Positions 43,729 through 53,182 of a stretch of DNA of 64,000 bases are shown here, piece after piece. Position 1 is the first letter of the stretch. Each line of letters begins with the position of its first letter. Location of the stretch: assembly GCA_910577015.1 (NCBI GenBank), contig CAJTKU010000010.1, forward strand, positions 1-64,000. Reading direction: 5' to 3'. A program made the translations under genes and the position numbers. The notes beneath the pieces were generated by a model, which did no database searches, was not told where the DNA came from, and saw only the letters and a list, made by a program, of their open reading frames with translations. Source of the stretch: an uncultured Lachnospiraceae bacterium. GTDB lineage: Bacteria; Bacillota; Clostridia; Lachnospirales; Lachnospiraceae.

Positions 43729-46323
43729 TCAAAAACCTTCTGTCCGTTTCGGCTTTTTGGATTGTATCCGCTGCACTTCCCTATATAATGCCGCCGCCTT
43801 TTTATGCCTGTTCAGTTGTTCATATAATCTTGCCAGCGCTTTCAATGCATATACATCTTCAGGCTCTATTTGCAATGCCTCCAGAAGAACCTCTTCCGCT
43901 TCCATTTCACGACCGTCTTGTTTGGATAGCAGTTTGCCTAATTCCGTCCGGGAATGGACATGTCGGGCGTCTATCCGCATCGCTTCCCGAAAAACTTCTT
44001 CAGCTTCTCTGTTCCGTCCCTGTCCTGATAGCAGAATGCCCAATTCCGTATGGGGATGCAGATTTTTGGGGTCAATCTCAAGCGCCTTACGAAATATTTC
44101 TTCCGCTTCCTTCTGACGCCGCTTTTGTCTGGAAATCAGCTTTCCCAGTTCCGTTCTGGACTGTATGTTATCTTTGTCAATTTCTATGACTTCCCGAAAG
44201 ATTTTCTCCGCTTCCCCTGCACGGCCTCTTTGTCCGGCAAGTAGCTTTCCCAGTTCGGTCCGGGACTGCACATCCTCAGGATAATTGTCTACAACACTTC
44301 TGTATTTTTCTTCGGCAAGAACCTTATCTCCTGAATTCCTTGCCCAAATCCCCCACTCCGTATAAAGAACGGCCATCAATCTGGAGCCGTCTATACCGGG
44401 CGCAATCCGGTTTAATACTGCTTTCGCTTTCCTATGTGGCTCGGATGCATCTTCAGGGGCATCAGACCACAGATAACCCAGGCACAAACGCGCCTTCCCT
44501 GCGTCCGTCAGATTGCATGTGTGATTTTCCACACGGTCATATATGATGTCCATATAATCCCTGTATGTTATCTCTTTCATAAAGTATTTTTTGCTGTTAT
44601 TAAAATCATTTTTCCTAACCGAATTATCCAGAAAAGTTTCAATCTCATCCTCATTCATGTATTCCAGCAGATGTTGCATGATACTGTTGATGTAATTCTC
44701 TTCTTTAGCCGTTTTTTTAACATCCTGAAAAAGAAAAAACAGCTCTGCAATTACATCATGCTTGGGCTCTAAAGCATCGTTACGGAACTTAACAGGTTCC
44801 CTGTGATGTGACACAAACTTTTCTTTTAAGAAACTTCTGAACTTCTTTGCATCTATTTTAAAATATTTGCAAAACAGCGGAATGGGTGTCGGCATTTTAA
44901 ATACGCTTAACGCTGCAATTACACCATACAGCTCTGTCCGCGTATAGGAATCGCCCTTTCCGAATTCCTCTTCTATAAAGCTTCCCCACTCCTCCCAATC
45001 CAGTATAATCCTTCCGGACTTTGAAGCATTATTCTGCAGCACAAAAAGGGTACGGTAAATCAGTTCTATCGTACTGACAGCTGGATTATCATATTTTTTC
45101 AATATCTCCCCGATAATCCCAAAACTGTCTTTTTCTTTTATTGTTCCTTCTTTCGCAAAAAAGCAAACGCATTTTTCCAGAATCTTTTTCCTTCTTTTCG
45201 GCGTATCCGGAAACGCGCGGGATTCAAAATCTTTTAACTGAAATGCAGATAGAAATTGTTTTAAGCCCTGCAATACCACCATCCGGGCACCGTCAAACCA
45301 ATATTTCAGGCAGTCCTGTTCCGGGTCTGCAAGCAATGCGAGCCTGTTTGCCCTCTCCGCCATGATAAGCTGTATCTTCCTGTTGTCGGTACACTTATTC
45401 TGCAAATTCGCAAAAGATACCTTATCCCCATAAGGATTATCTATGCAGACAAGCGCCCTTTGCCCGGCAGGCACGGACGCCGTCAGGCAGTCCCAAAATG
45501 CGCCTGCCTTCTGCGGCGTAATCTCTATCTTATCCGACAGGGACAGCCAGACTGCCATTTTTCCTTCGGACGCCCACTGCACGGCCGCCCGCATCATCAG
45601 GCTTGTCTTCCCAAAACCTCCGTTTCCGGCAATGATGACGGGATAACCGCCCTCTGCCAGTTCCATAACCCTTTGAACGGCATCCTTATGCGGGACATCG
45701 TGTCCTGCACTGATTACCCGAAACATCGTTTCAAACCGAGTGTCCACCATATAATAATTCTTCCTGTCCAAATCGGTACATGCGCGCTTTGCTTTCACAA
45801 TACGCTCCGGTGAAATAAGAACTGCTATATTGCTGATGTCCTGCTGCCTTAATGCTTCTGCCAGTCTGGAAATACTTTTGAAATTTTCCTGTAAAGCCAT
45901 GACTGCATCCGATAACTTTTCCAGTTTATTCTGGGTCAGTACATCATGCAGCCATTCCGCAAAATCAGGAATCTCCATCCAACTTTCCAAAAGGTACGCA
46001 GACAGGATTTCCGCTTCCTCCCTGCTTGCAATGCTTTCCGAAACCATGTCCTTTGCGCCCGGCAAAACATCGCGCTGCAGGCAGGACTCCCAATAGTCCA
46101 GGATATCCTTTTCACGCGGCTCTCCCAGGTCTTCCTTTCTGTATCTGCGGTATTCGCAATAAGAATCGTACGCCTTTTTCGATTGCTCCCGTATGGCCTT
46201 TTTCGTTTCCTCCACATGGGAGTTTTTCCTGTTTTTCAAATAATCGAAAATCGTTATGACGGAGCCTGCCGCTCCAATCCCCTGATATAATAAATCCAAA
46301 ACCGTTTCTATTATAGTACTCAT
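43729..46323 (-). CDS. STAND-type P-loop NTPase with C-terminal TPR repeats
   Basis: An 864-residue protein. Residues 1-185 are mostly helical and of unknown type, with a hydrophobic start (LLYQGIGAAGSVITIFDYL). An NTPase follows with Walker A GNGGFGKT (233-240), Walker B LVCID (291-295) and a winged-helix-like region to about 560. From about 680 to the end there are at least five TPR units with near-identical phrasing (SRTELGKLLSxQ...EAEEIFREALEIDP). This is the layout of STAND switches, which bind a ligand through the repeats and oligomerise with ATP. Some such proteins act in phage defence, but no known effector domain was recognised here. It is a single gene; the start follows GGGGGAA. 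Confidence 0.82.
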   Translation of the reverse strand: MSTIIETVLDLLYQGIGAAGSVITIFDYLKNRKNSHVEETKKAIREQSKKAYDSYCEYRRYRKEDLGEPREKDILDYWESCLQRDVLPGAKDMVSESIASREEAEILSAYLLESWMEIPDFAEWLHDVLTQNKLEKLSDAVMALQENFKSISRLAEALRQQDISNIAVLISPERIVKAKRACTDLDRKNYYMVDTRFETMFRVISAGHDVPHKDAVQRVMELAEGGYPVIIAGNGGFGKTSLMMRAAVQWASEGKMAVWLSLSDKIEITPQKAGAFWDCLTASVPAGQRALVCIDNPYGDKVSFANLQNKCTDNRKIQLIMAERANRLALLADPEQDCLKYWFDGARMVVLQGLKQFLSAFQLKDFESRAFPDTPKRRKKILEKCVCFFAKEGTIKEKDSFGIIGEILKKYDNPAVSTIELIYRTLFVLQNNASKSGRIILDWEEWGSFIEEEFGKGDSYTRTELYGVIAALSVFKMPTPIPLFCKYFKIDAKKFRSFLKEKFVSHHREPVKFRNDALEPKHDVIAELFFLFQDVKKTAKEENYINSIMQHLLEYMNEDEIETFLDNSVRKNDFNNSKKYFMKEITYRDYMDIIYDRVENHTCNLTDAGKARLCLGYLWSDAPEDASEPHRKAKAVLNRIAPGIDGSRLMAVLYTEWGIWARNSGDKVLAEEKYRSVVDNYPEDVQSRTELGKLLAGQRGRAGEAEKIFREVIEIDKDNIQSRTELGKLISRQKRRQKEAEEIFRKALEIDPKNLHPHTELGILLSGQGRNREAEEVFREAMRIDARHVHSRTELGKLLSKQDGREMEAEEVLLEALQIEPEDVYALKALARLYEQLNRHKKAAALYREVQRIQSKKPKRTEGF

Positions 46324-46404
46324 CGCTGTTCCCCCTATGTATCGTACAATGTTTATCCGCTGATTCTTTTCGCAGTTTGAAGATTATCACTTCAATGCAT
46401 GTTC

Positions 46405-46926
46405 TTAGCTCTTTGATTTCAGATAATCTAAAATCCTATATGTAACCGGTTTGAAAATAATATAAAAAACATACCCTAGCATTGCCCCAATCACATTTGT
46501 AATTAAATCCGTGATATCCGAAGACCTTGTTCCATTTAAAAGCGGCTGCAATACTTCAATCGTCAGACTCATCAGGAAACAGGATAAAACTGTGCGACCA
46601 AACCCGGCCGTTCCATTCCGGGTCAAAGGAAACAGGAAGCCAAACGGCATGGTCATGATGACGTTTAATATTATCTGCCTGAAAAAATCCCCTCTTCCTT
46701 TTAAAACATCTATAAACGGCACCATGTTCATGGGCGTATAGGGATGATTCAGTACAAACGGGATAGCTGTGATAACCGGCATCAGGGTAAAATACAGTAC
46801 AAAGGAAAGATACAGATACATTAGCGTATTGACAAGCAATATATCTTTCCCTTTTATTTTCCACTTGCGAAAAAAAACAAAAGCATATAAGAGAGCAAGA
46901 GCCGTAAAATCTATCCAGTATTTCAA
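46405..46926 (-). CDS. VanZ family membrane protein
   Basis: About 173 residues with four or five membrane helices. The VanZ-like pattern is clear: LYFTLMPV near the second helix, NMVPFIDVL, NVIMTMPFGFLFPL, SLTIEVLQPLLNGTRSSDITDLITNVIGAMLGY. VanZ proteins are linked to low-level teicoplanin resistance, but most homologs have no tested role. The start is probably TTG at 46926, 6 bases after AAGGG; a TTG at 46944 is also in frame. Confidence 0.85.
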   Translation of the reverse strand: MKYWIDFTALALLYAFVFFRKWKIKGKDILLVNTLMYLYLSFVLYFTLMPVITAIPFVLNHPYTPMNMVPFIDVLKGRGDFFRQIILNVIMTMPFGFLFPLTRNGTAGFGRTVLSCFLMSLTIEVLQPLLNGTRSSDITDLITNVIGAMLGYVFYIIFKPVTYRILDYLKSKS

Positions 46927-47022
46927 AATATCCCTTCTTTCCAATTCCGATTCATATTCTTTATTATAAAATATTTATCTGCCGCATGCAATGCAAAATG
47001 CAGGCCCCCTCACTGCCGTACC

Positions 47023-47051
47023 TTGACAAGCCGTCAGACTCCCTTTATGAT
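47023..47051 (+). promoter_or_regulatory. Promoter of the membrane protein gene at 47090
   Basis: TTGACA (47023-47028) and TATGAT (47046-47051) are separated by 17 bases, about 40 bases before the start codon. Confidence 0.8.
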
Positions 47052-47089
47052 AGTACATATGAAATCTACACAAAAAGGCGGAAAAAAAT

Positions 47090-47833
47090 ATGGCTGCAAT
47101 GGATGAATTTAGGGAAGAACGGGAAAAGATAAAAAGCCAGCCCCTGAAAAAAAGACTGGCTTATTTCTGGTGTTATTACAAATGGTTTGCCATTATCGGC
47201 GTTATACTTATCGTTGCGGTAGTTTCCACCGTATACGGCATACTCACCAGAACCACAAGCGCCCTGTACGGCGTGGTGGTAAACAGTATTACGCTCGGTG
47301 ATGGAGACGCCTTTATGCAGGACTTTACGGACTACGCCGAACTTGATATAAAGAAATACCACGCAGAAATAAACGCCTCCCTGATTATCGGCAGCGAAGT
47401 GGATGAAACCACTTTAAATTCCTCCCAGTTTATCATGGTATATATGGCGGCGCAGGATTTGGATTTCGCCGTTATGGAGCCTGATACATTCGGCAGGTTT
47501 ACCTACAACGACATTTATCTGGATTTGCGGGAGTGTTTTAGCGCGGAAGAATTGGAAGCCATGTCCGATAAGCTTTATTACATGGATAAGGCCGTTCTTG
47601 ACATGATAAATGAAATGACTGCGGCGGAAGAATCCACCGAAAACATAGCGCTTCCCGACCCGTTTTCACCTGAATTAATGGAAGAACCGGTACCGGTGGG
47701 CATTAATATCAGCGGTTGCAGCAAATTTATGGATGTCTACTTTTATGAAGGGGGAACTGCCTACCTTGGTATCACGGCAAACTCCCCCCATGTAGATATG
47801 GTAAAAACATTTCTTGCTTTTTTATTTGACTAA
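47090..47833 (+). CDS. Membrane-anchored protein of unknown function
   Basis: A 247-residue protein with a charged N-terminus (EEREKIKSQPLKKRLAYFWCYYKW), one membrane helix (residues 34-53) and an extracellular domain. The phrase KKRLAYFWCYYKWFAIIG is common in Lachnospiraceae hypotheticals. No enzyme motif is seen. AAGGCGG lies 8 bases before the start. The 3' end overlaps convergent gatB by 12 bases. Confidence 0.7.
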   Translation: MAAMDEFREEREKIKSQPLKKRLAYFWCYYKWFAIIGVILIVAVVSTVYGILTRTTSALYGVVVNSITLGDGDAFMQDFTDYAELDIKKYHAEINASLIIGSEVDETTLNSSQFIMVYMAAQDLDFAVMEPDTFGRFTYNDIYLDLRECFSAEELEAMSDKLYYMDKAVLDMINEMTAAEESTENIALPDPFSPELMEEPVPVGINISGCSKFMDVYFYEGGTAYLGITANSPHVDMVKTFLAFLFD

Positions 47834-49258
47834 AAGTTCTTTTAAAAGACTGTTCACCATGCCGGGGTCTGCTTTCCCCTGCATGGCTTTCATGGTCTGC
47901 CCCACCAGAAAACCGATGGCTTTTTCTTTCCCGTTCCGGTAATCCGCCACGGACTGTGGATTTGCGGCAATGACCTCTTCCACGGTTTTTTGCAAAGCGT
48001 CCGCATCTCCCACCGTTTTAAGTCCTTTTTCTTCCACATAAACCTTGGGACTGACGTTATTTTCAAACATCACTTCAAATACTTCTTTTGCTACGGAAGT
48101 AGTAATCACTTTTTCATCCACAAGCCCTATCAGTTCCGCCAGATTTTCCGGTGAAAAGCGGATGTCCTCCGCGTCCATCTCCTTTTCCTTCAAAAGACGA
48201 AGGGTTTCCCCCATCAGCCAGTTGCTCACTTTTTTAGGCTGCCCGCTGATGGCTGCCGCCGCCTCAAACAAATCCGCCATATGCTTGGAAGCAGTGATAA
48301 TGGAGATATCGTATTCCGGAATGACAAATTCCTTCCGGTATCTTTCCATTTTGGCGTCCCTAAATTCCGGCAGGGACGACTTTATCCGCAAAATCCATGC
48401 ATCGTCTATCTCTACCGGCGCCAAATCCGGCTCAGGGAAATACCGGTAATCCTGCGCGTCTTCCTTGGAGCGCATGGGATAAGAACATTCCTTGGCGTCA
48501 TCCCATCTTCTGGTTTCCTGAATTACCTCTCCTCCTTCCTCCAGAAGGGCAATCTGACGGGCGCGCTCCCCCTCTATTGCACGGGTGATGGCTTTAAAAG
48601 AGTTTAAGTTTTTCATCTCCGTTCTGGTACCGAACTCCTCTGCCCCTTCTTCCCGCACGGAAATGTTGACATCCGCCCGCATGGAGCCTTCCTGAAGTTT
48701 ACAGTCGGAAGCGCCGATATACTGTATCGTCTCACGCAGCTTTTCCAGATAGGCAATCACCTCGTCCGCATTTCTCATATCCGGCTCTGAGACAATTTCA
48801 ATCAGGGGAACGCCGGAACGGTTGTAATCCACCAGCGATACTTCCTCCCATTCATCATGAATCAATTTTCCGGCATCCTCCTCCATATGGATTTCATGAA
48901 TGCCGACTTTCTTTTTGCCGGACGGCGTTTCTATCTCCACGTACCCGTTTATGCAGATGGGAAAATAAAGCTGGGATATCTGGTAATTCTGCGGATTGTC
49001 GGGATAAAAATAATTTTTCCTGTCAAACCGGCAGCTTTTATTTATCTCACAGTTGGCGGCAATCCCCACTGCAAGGGCGTATTCCACCACCTGTTTATTG
49101 AGCACGGGCAGCGAGCCCGGCATCCCCGTACAGACCGGACAGGTATGGGTATTGGGGGCTCCCCCGAAAGCCGTGGAGCAGCCGCAGAAAATCTTGGTTT
49201 TGGTGGCAAGTTCCACATGCACCTCAAGTCCTATGACCGTTTCATATTGTTTCTCCAC
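47822..49258 (-). CDS. gatB: Asp/Glu-tRNA amidotransferase subunit B
   Basis: A 478-residue GatB, the kinase/transamidase subunit that converts misacylated Asp-tRNA-Asn or Glu-tRNA-Gln. Recognisable features are YETVIGLEVHVELAT, CPVCTGMPGSLPVLN, FDRKNYFYPDNPQNYQISQ and the C-terminal tail domain (NGKEKAIGFLVGQTMKAMQGKADP). The start is taken as GTG 49258, which has AGGAGG 7 bases upstream, sits 2 bases after the gatA stop, and gives the usual family N-terminus. An ATG at 49282 would overlap gatA. Confidence 0.95.
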   Translation of the reverse strand: MEKQYETVIGLEVHVELATKTKIFCGCSTAFGGAPNTHTCPVCTGMPGSLPVLNKQVVEYALAVGIAANCEINKSCRFDRKNYFYPDNPQNYQISQLYFPICINGYVEIETPSGKKKVGIHEIHMEEDAGKLIHDEWEEVSLVDYNRSGVPLIEIVSEPDMRNADEVIAYLEKLRETIQYIGASDCKLQEGSMRADVNISVREEGAEEFGTRTEMKNLNSFKAITRAIEGERARQIALLEEGGEVIQETRRWDDAKECSYPMRSKEDAQDYRYFPEPDLAPVEIDDAWILRIKSSLPEFRDAKMERYRKEFVIPEYDISIITASKHMADLFEAAAAISGQPKKVSNWLMGETLRLLKEKEMDAEDIRFSPENLAELIGLVDEKVITTSVAKEVFEVMFENNVSPKVYVEEKGLKTVGDADALQKTVEEVIAANPQSVADYRNGKEKAIGFLVGQTMKAMQGKADPGMVNSLLKELLVK

Positions 49259-49260
49259 CT

Positions 49261-50715
49261 TTACGCCTCCTTTCCTGTGCAAATGACGCTGCGCTCATAG
49301 GCATATGCAGCCCGAAGCAGCTTCTTTTCCTGAAAACAATCCCCGATAAGCTGAAGGCCAATGGGCAGGCCCTTTGCATCCTTTCCGCAGGGGACGCTTA
49401 TGGCGCAAAGCCCCGCCAGGTTCGCGGAAATCGTATAGATATCCCCCAGATACATTTTAATGGGGTCTTTTAGGGAAGTTCCCAGCACAGGCGCCGTCGT
49501 GGGCGCCGCAGGCCCCAGTATAATATCGTATTTTTCAAATGCATCGTCAAAAGCTTTCTTTATCAACGCCCTGACGCGCAGCGCCTTCAGGTAATAGGCG
49601 TCATAGTATCCCGAACTCAGCACAAAAGAACCCAGCATGATACGCCGCTTAACCTCCGCCCCGAAGCCTTCGCTCCTAGTCTTCTTGTACATATTGTGCA
49701 GGCCTTCATACTCTTCCGTACGGTAACCGTATTTAATGCCGTCAAAGCGTTCCAGATTGGAGCTTGCCTCCGCCGCCGCAATCGTGTAATAGGCCGGAAT
49801 GGCATAGTCCACAAGGCTTAAATCAAACTCTTCCAGAACTGCGCCCTTTTCCTCCAGCGCTTTTGCCGCCTGCAAAACAGCTTCCTTTACCTCGGGATGC
49901 AATCCTTCCCCGAAATAATCCCTCGGAATGCCGATACGCATCCCTTTCACATCTTCTGTCAGGGCATCCAGAAAGTCTGTATCTTCCCTTTTCACGGAAG
50001 TGGAATCTTTCGCGTCATGCTTTGCAAGCGCCTCCAGAAGGGCGGCACAGTCGGTTACGTCCTTCGTCAGCGGCCCAATCTGGTCCAGGGAAGACGCGTA
50101 AGCGATTAACCCATAGCGGGAAACTGTCCCGTAGGTAGGCTTCAGCCCAACCACGCCGCAGAAAGAAGCCGGCTGGCGGATGGAACCGCCCGTATCGGAG
50201 CCCAATGCAAAGAAACATTCCCCTGCCGCCACCGCAGCGGCAGAGCCGCCTGACGAGCCCCCCGGCACATGCTCTGCATTGCTGGGGTTGCGGGTGATGC
50301 CAAATGCCGATGTCTCCGTGGTAGAGCCCATTGCAAATTCATCCATGTTGGTCTTTCCCAATATAACCGCCCCCGCCCTTTCCAGTTCCACCACTGCCTG
50401 TGCGGAAAAAGAAGGCACAAAGTTTCCGAGTATTTTTGAAGAACAGGTTGTCAGCGTTCCTTTGGTACAAATATTATCCTTGACGGCGGCAGGCACGCCG
50501 GCAAGCGGCCCCGTGATTTCCCCGGCCTCTATTTTTTTCTGCACCTGCTCCGCCTTTTTGATTGCGCCTTCGGCGTCAAAGGTGACATAGCAGTGCAGCA
50601 AATCTTCTTTTTGCGCTGCCACTTCCCGCACGGCCTCTACCGCCTGCATTGCCGTCACTTCGCCCGCCTTAATTTTTGCGGACAGCTCCACTGCCGTCAA
50701 ATCCAGTATGCTCAT
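49261..50715 (-). CDS. gatA: Asp/Glu-tRNA amidotransferase subunit A
   Basis: A 484-residue amidase-signature enzyme that frees ammonia from glutamine for GatB. The Ser-cis-Ser-Lys triad is visible as AVKDNICTKG (Lys), GGSSGGSAAAVAAG and GSDTGGSIRQPASFCG. It follows gatC by 11 bases and lies 2 bases before gatB, in the usual C-A-B order behind aspS. Confidence 0.96.
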   Translation of the reverse strand: MSILDLTAVELSAKIKAGEVTAMQAVEAVREVAAQKEDLLHCYVTFDAEGAIKKAEQVQKKIEAGEITGPLAGVPAAVKDNICTKGTLTTCSSKILGNFVPSFSAQAVVELERAGAVILGKTNMDEFAMGSTTETSAFGITRNPSNAEHVPGGSSGGSAAAVAAGECFFALGSDTGGSIRQPASFCGVVGLKPTYGTVSRYGLIAYASSLDQIGPLTKDVTDCAALLEALAKHDAKDSTSVKREDTDFLDALTEDVKGMRIGIPRDYFGEGLHPEVKEAVLQAAKALEEKGAVLEEFDLSLVDYAIPAYYTIAAAEASSNLERFDGIKYGYRTEEYEGLHNMYKKTRSEGFGAEVKRRIMLGSFVLSSGYYDAYYLKALRVRALIKKAFDDAFEKYDIILGPAAPTTAPVLGTSLKDPIKMYLGDIYTISANLAGLCAISVPCGKDAKGLPIGLQLIGDCFQEKKLLRAAYAYERSVICTGKEA

Positions 50716-50726
50716 GGAAACCCCTC

Positions 50727-51011
50727 CTAATCAAATGTGCGCGGCACAACAAACATGCCGTCCTTTTCCCCGGGTGCATTTTGCAGGATATTTTCCCTGT
50801 CATCCCCGTTCGTCACAACATCCTCCCTAAACACATTTTTAACCGGGAAGACATGGGACATGGGTTCCACGCCCGCAGTGTCCAACTCATTCAGTTTATC
50901 AATATATTGCAGCATACTGTCCATATCCTTCCCCGCCGCTTCCTTCTCCTTCGGGGAAAGCTCCAACTTTGCCAGTATCCCGACATATTCCATTATTTCA
51001 TCCGTAATCAT
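50727..51011 (-). CDS. gatC: Asp/Glu-tRNA amidotransferase subunit C
   Basis: A 94-residue GatC, the small subunit that binds around GatA and joins it to GatB. The family pattern is clear: YVGILAKLELSPKEKEAAGKDMDSMLQYIDKLNELDTAGVEPMSHV, then NVFREDVV and a C-terminal FVVPRTFD. It is 21 bases downstream of aspS. Confidence 0.94.
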   Translation of the reverse strand: MITDEIMEYVGILAKLELSPKEKEAAGKDMDSMLQYIDKLNELDTAGVEPMSHVFPVKNVFREDVVTNGDDRENILQNAPGEKDGMFVVPRTFD

Positions 51012-51032
51012 GCTTTTTCTACCTCCTAAATC

Positions 51033-52784
51033 TCACATTCTGACCTTAATATGCACTTCCCGCAGCTGTGTTTCCGTTACCTCCCCCGGCGCGCCGCACA
51101 TTAAATCCTGTGCGTTTCCGTTCATCGGGAATGCAACGACCTCCCTGATGCTTTCTTCTTCTTTTAAAAGCATAATCATACGCTCCACACCCGGCGCCAT
51201 GCCTGCATGGGGCGGCGCGCCAAACTGGAATGCCTGGTACAGTGCGCCAAACTTTGTTTGCAGCGTTTCCTTGTCATAGCCTGCCAGTGCAAACGCTTTT
51301 TCCATGATTGCAACGTCATGGTTCCTGACAGCCCCGGAGGAAAGCTCAGTCCCGTTACAGACAATATCATACTGATAAGCCAGAATGTCAAGCGGGTCTT
51401 TTTCCGTAAGCGCTTTCATGCCGCCCTGGGGCATGGAAAAGGGATTGTGGGTAAAACCAATCTGCTTCGTCTCCTCATCCAGTTCATACATGGGAAAATC
51501 GTTTACATAGCAAAAACGAAAAGCATTTTTCTCATATAAATCCAGCTTCCTTCCCAGTTCATTGCGAATCTGTCCTGCATAGTAACAGGCTTTTTCCTCC
51601 TTGTCAGCCACAAAGAAAATCGTATCGCCCGCCTGCAGACCCGCCAAATCCGCCAGTTCCCCCTTGCACTCCGCCGGAATGAACTTGTCGATGGGGCCTT
51701 TATAAGACAAATCCTCATCTACCTCCAGATAGCCGAGGCCTCCCATTCCCAAAGAAGTGGCAAAATCAAGCAGTTTTTCGTGAAAGCCTTTGGACATTTC
51801 CGCATGCACTTTAATGGCGCGCACCGTTTTTTTCAGGAACGGCTTAAAAGTACACTTCTGGAAAAATTCCGTTACATCCATAATCCTGAGCGGGTTGCGC
51901 AAATCCGGCTTGTCGCTGCCAAACTCCAACATGGCCTGCTTGTAACTGATTACCGGAAAAGGCGCGTCCGTCACCTTTGCCCCTTCTTTGGCAAACTTTT
52001 TAAATGTTGCCGTCAGCACCTCTTCTCCCACACGGAACACATCTTCCTGCGTGGCAAAACTCATCTCAAAATCCAGCTGGTAAAATTCTCCCGGGGAGCG
52101 GTCCGCCCTTGCATCTTCATCCCTGAAACAAGGAGCAATCTGAAAATATTTATCAAATCCCGACGCCATCAGCAGCTGCTTATATTGCTGCGGCGCCTGC
52201 GGCAGCGCGTAAAACCTGCCCTTATACCTGCGGGAAGGTACGATGTAATCCCTTGCGCCTTCCGGGGAAGACGCGCACAAAATCGGCGTCTGGATTTCCA
52301 GAAATCCCAGTTCCGTCATTTTCTCCCTAAGGAAACTGATTACCTTCGAGCGGAAAATAATGTTTTCCTTCACCTTTGCGTTTCTCAGGTCTAAGTATCT
52401 GTATTTAAGCCGCACATCTTCCCTTGTTTCTTTGGATGTCATAATCTCGAAGGGAAGCTGGCGGTACACTTTTCCGAGTATCGAAACAGACTTTGCATTC
52501 AGTTCCACTGTCCCTGTGGGAAGCTTTGGATTGTAAGTCTCCTCATCCCGTTTCTCCAAAACGCCTTCCACGGAAATGCAGCATTCCTTTACTATGCCTT
52601 CAAGCAGTCCGGGACTTCTGAGGACGACCTGCAAAACGCCGTACATATCCCTCAAATCAATAAAGGATACTCCCCCGTGGTCCCTGATATTTTCCACCCA
52701 CCCTGCGGCACGCATCTCCTTTCCGATGTCACTTTCCTTAATTTCCTGCACTGTCACTGTCCTGTAAATGTTTTCTGTACTCAT
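51033..52784 (-). CDS. aspS: Aspartyl-tRNA synthetase (probably non-discriminating)
   Basis: A 583-residue class II synthetase of the bacterial type. It has an N-terminal OB anticodon domain (AAGWVENIRDHGGVSFIDLRDMYGVLQVV), motif 2 FRDEDARADRSPGEFYQLDFEMSF, the GAD insertion domain (about 300-410) and motif 3 GAPPHAGMAPGVERMIMLL. It charges tRNA-Asp. Because it heads the gatCAB operon and the T-box specifier appears to be an Asn codon, it probably also charges tRNA-Asn with aspartate, for amidation by GatCAB (inference). Confidence 0.94.
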   Translation of the reverse strand: MSTENIYRTVTVQEIKESDIGKEMRAAGWVENIRDHGGVSFIDLRDMYGVLQVVLRSPGLLEGIVKECCISVEGVLEKRDEETYNPKLPTGTVELNAKSVSILGKVYRQLPFEIMTSKETREDVRLKYRYLDLRNAKVKENIIFRSKVISFLREKMTELGFLEIQTPILCASSPEGARDYIVPSRRYKGRFYALPQAPQQYKQLLMASGFDKYFQIAPCFRDEDARADRSPGEFYQLDFEMSFATQEDVFRVGEEVLTATFKKFAKEGAKVTDAPFPVISYKQAMLEFGSDKPDLRNPLRIMDVTEFFQKCTFKPFLKKTVRAIKVHAEMSKGFHEKLLDFATSLGMGGLGYLEVDEDLSYKGPIDKFIPAECKGELADLAGLQAGDTIFFVADKEEKACYYAGQIRNELGRKLDLYEKNAFRFCYVNDFPMYELDEETKQIGFTHNPFSMPQGGMKALTEKDPLDILAYQYDIVCNGTELSSGAVRNHDVAIMEKAFALAGYDKETLQTKFGALYQAFQFGAPPHAGMAPGVERMIMLLKEEESIREVVAFPMNGNAQDLMCGAPGEVTETQLREVHIKVRM

Positions 52785-52835
52785 AGCGGCCTCCTTTTTT
52801 GTATGTCCGGGGCTTTTCTAAAAGATGGCTCTCTG

Positions 52836-53125
52836 CAATAAAAAAGCCCCGGAACACAGTTGTCTGTATTCCGGGACGAATATACAAGTGTAATCCGTGG
52901 TACCACCCGTCTTGATAAACCGCCGCTTCCATCAAAGCGTTTTACCGGTTTACCCACTCTTACATTTAACGCATGTCACGTACTGCCCTACACAGCAAAT
53001 CCCTTCAGGCAGTCTGCTCCGGAGTGTTCCCTTTGCCGCTTCCCACAAACAGCGCTCTCAGTCGGTGACGCCGTATTCCTGTCGCTTTCCATGGCAAGAG
53101 TCTCCTTCATTGCATTTCTTTGCTT
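52836..53125 (-). promoter_or_regulatory. T-box leader of aspS-gatCAB with an apparent Asn (AAC) specifier
   Basis: On the minus strand the T-box sequence GGGTGGTACCACGG (about 52893-52910) is followed by the terminator stem CCCGGAATACAG / CTGTGTTCCGGGG and T6. Stem I reads GGAG, then TTGCC, paired with GGCAA and CTCC, leaving AGGGAACA on the 3' side. Aligned with the tyrosine leader in this window (GAATACATCTTTGAGC), the specifier falls on AAC (53026-53028), an asparagine codon, not GAC. The rest of the gap to 53182 shows nothing else. Confidence 0.88.
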
Positions 53126-53182
53126 TATTGAGTTGAAGTGTAGCACACTTTTAAACAGATTGCAATAGCCAAATTAATTATT

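Noticed and set aside
52836..53125. CAC (His) as specifier codon in the aspS T-box
   Set aside because: GAA-CAC can be read, but alignment to the tyrosine leader places the codon one base earlier, on AAC followed by A.
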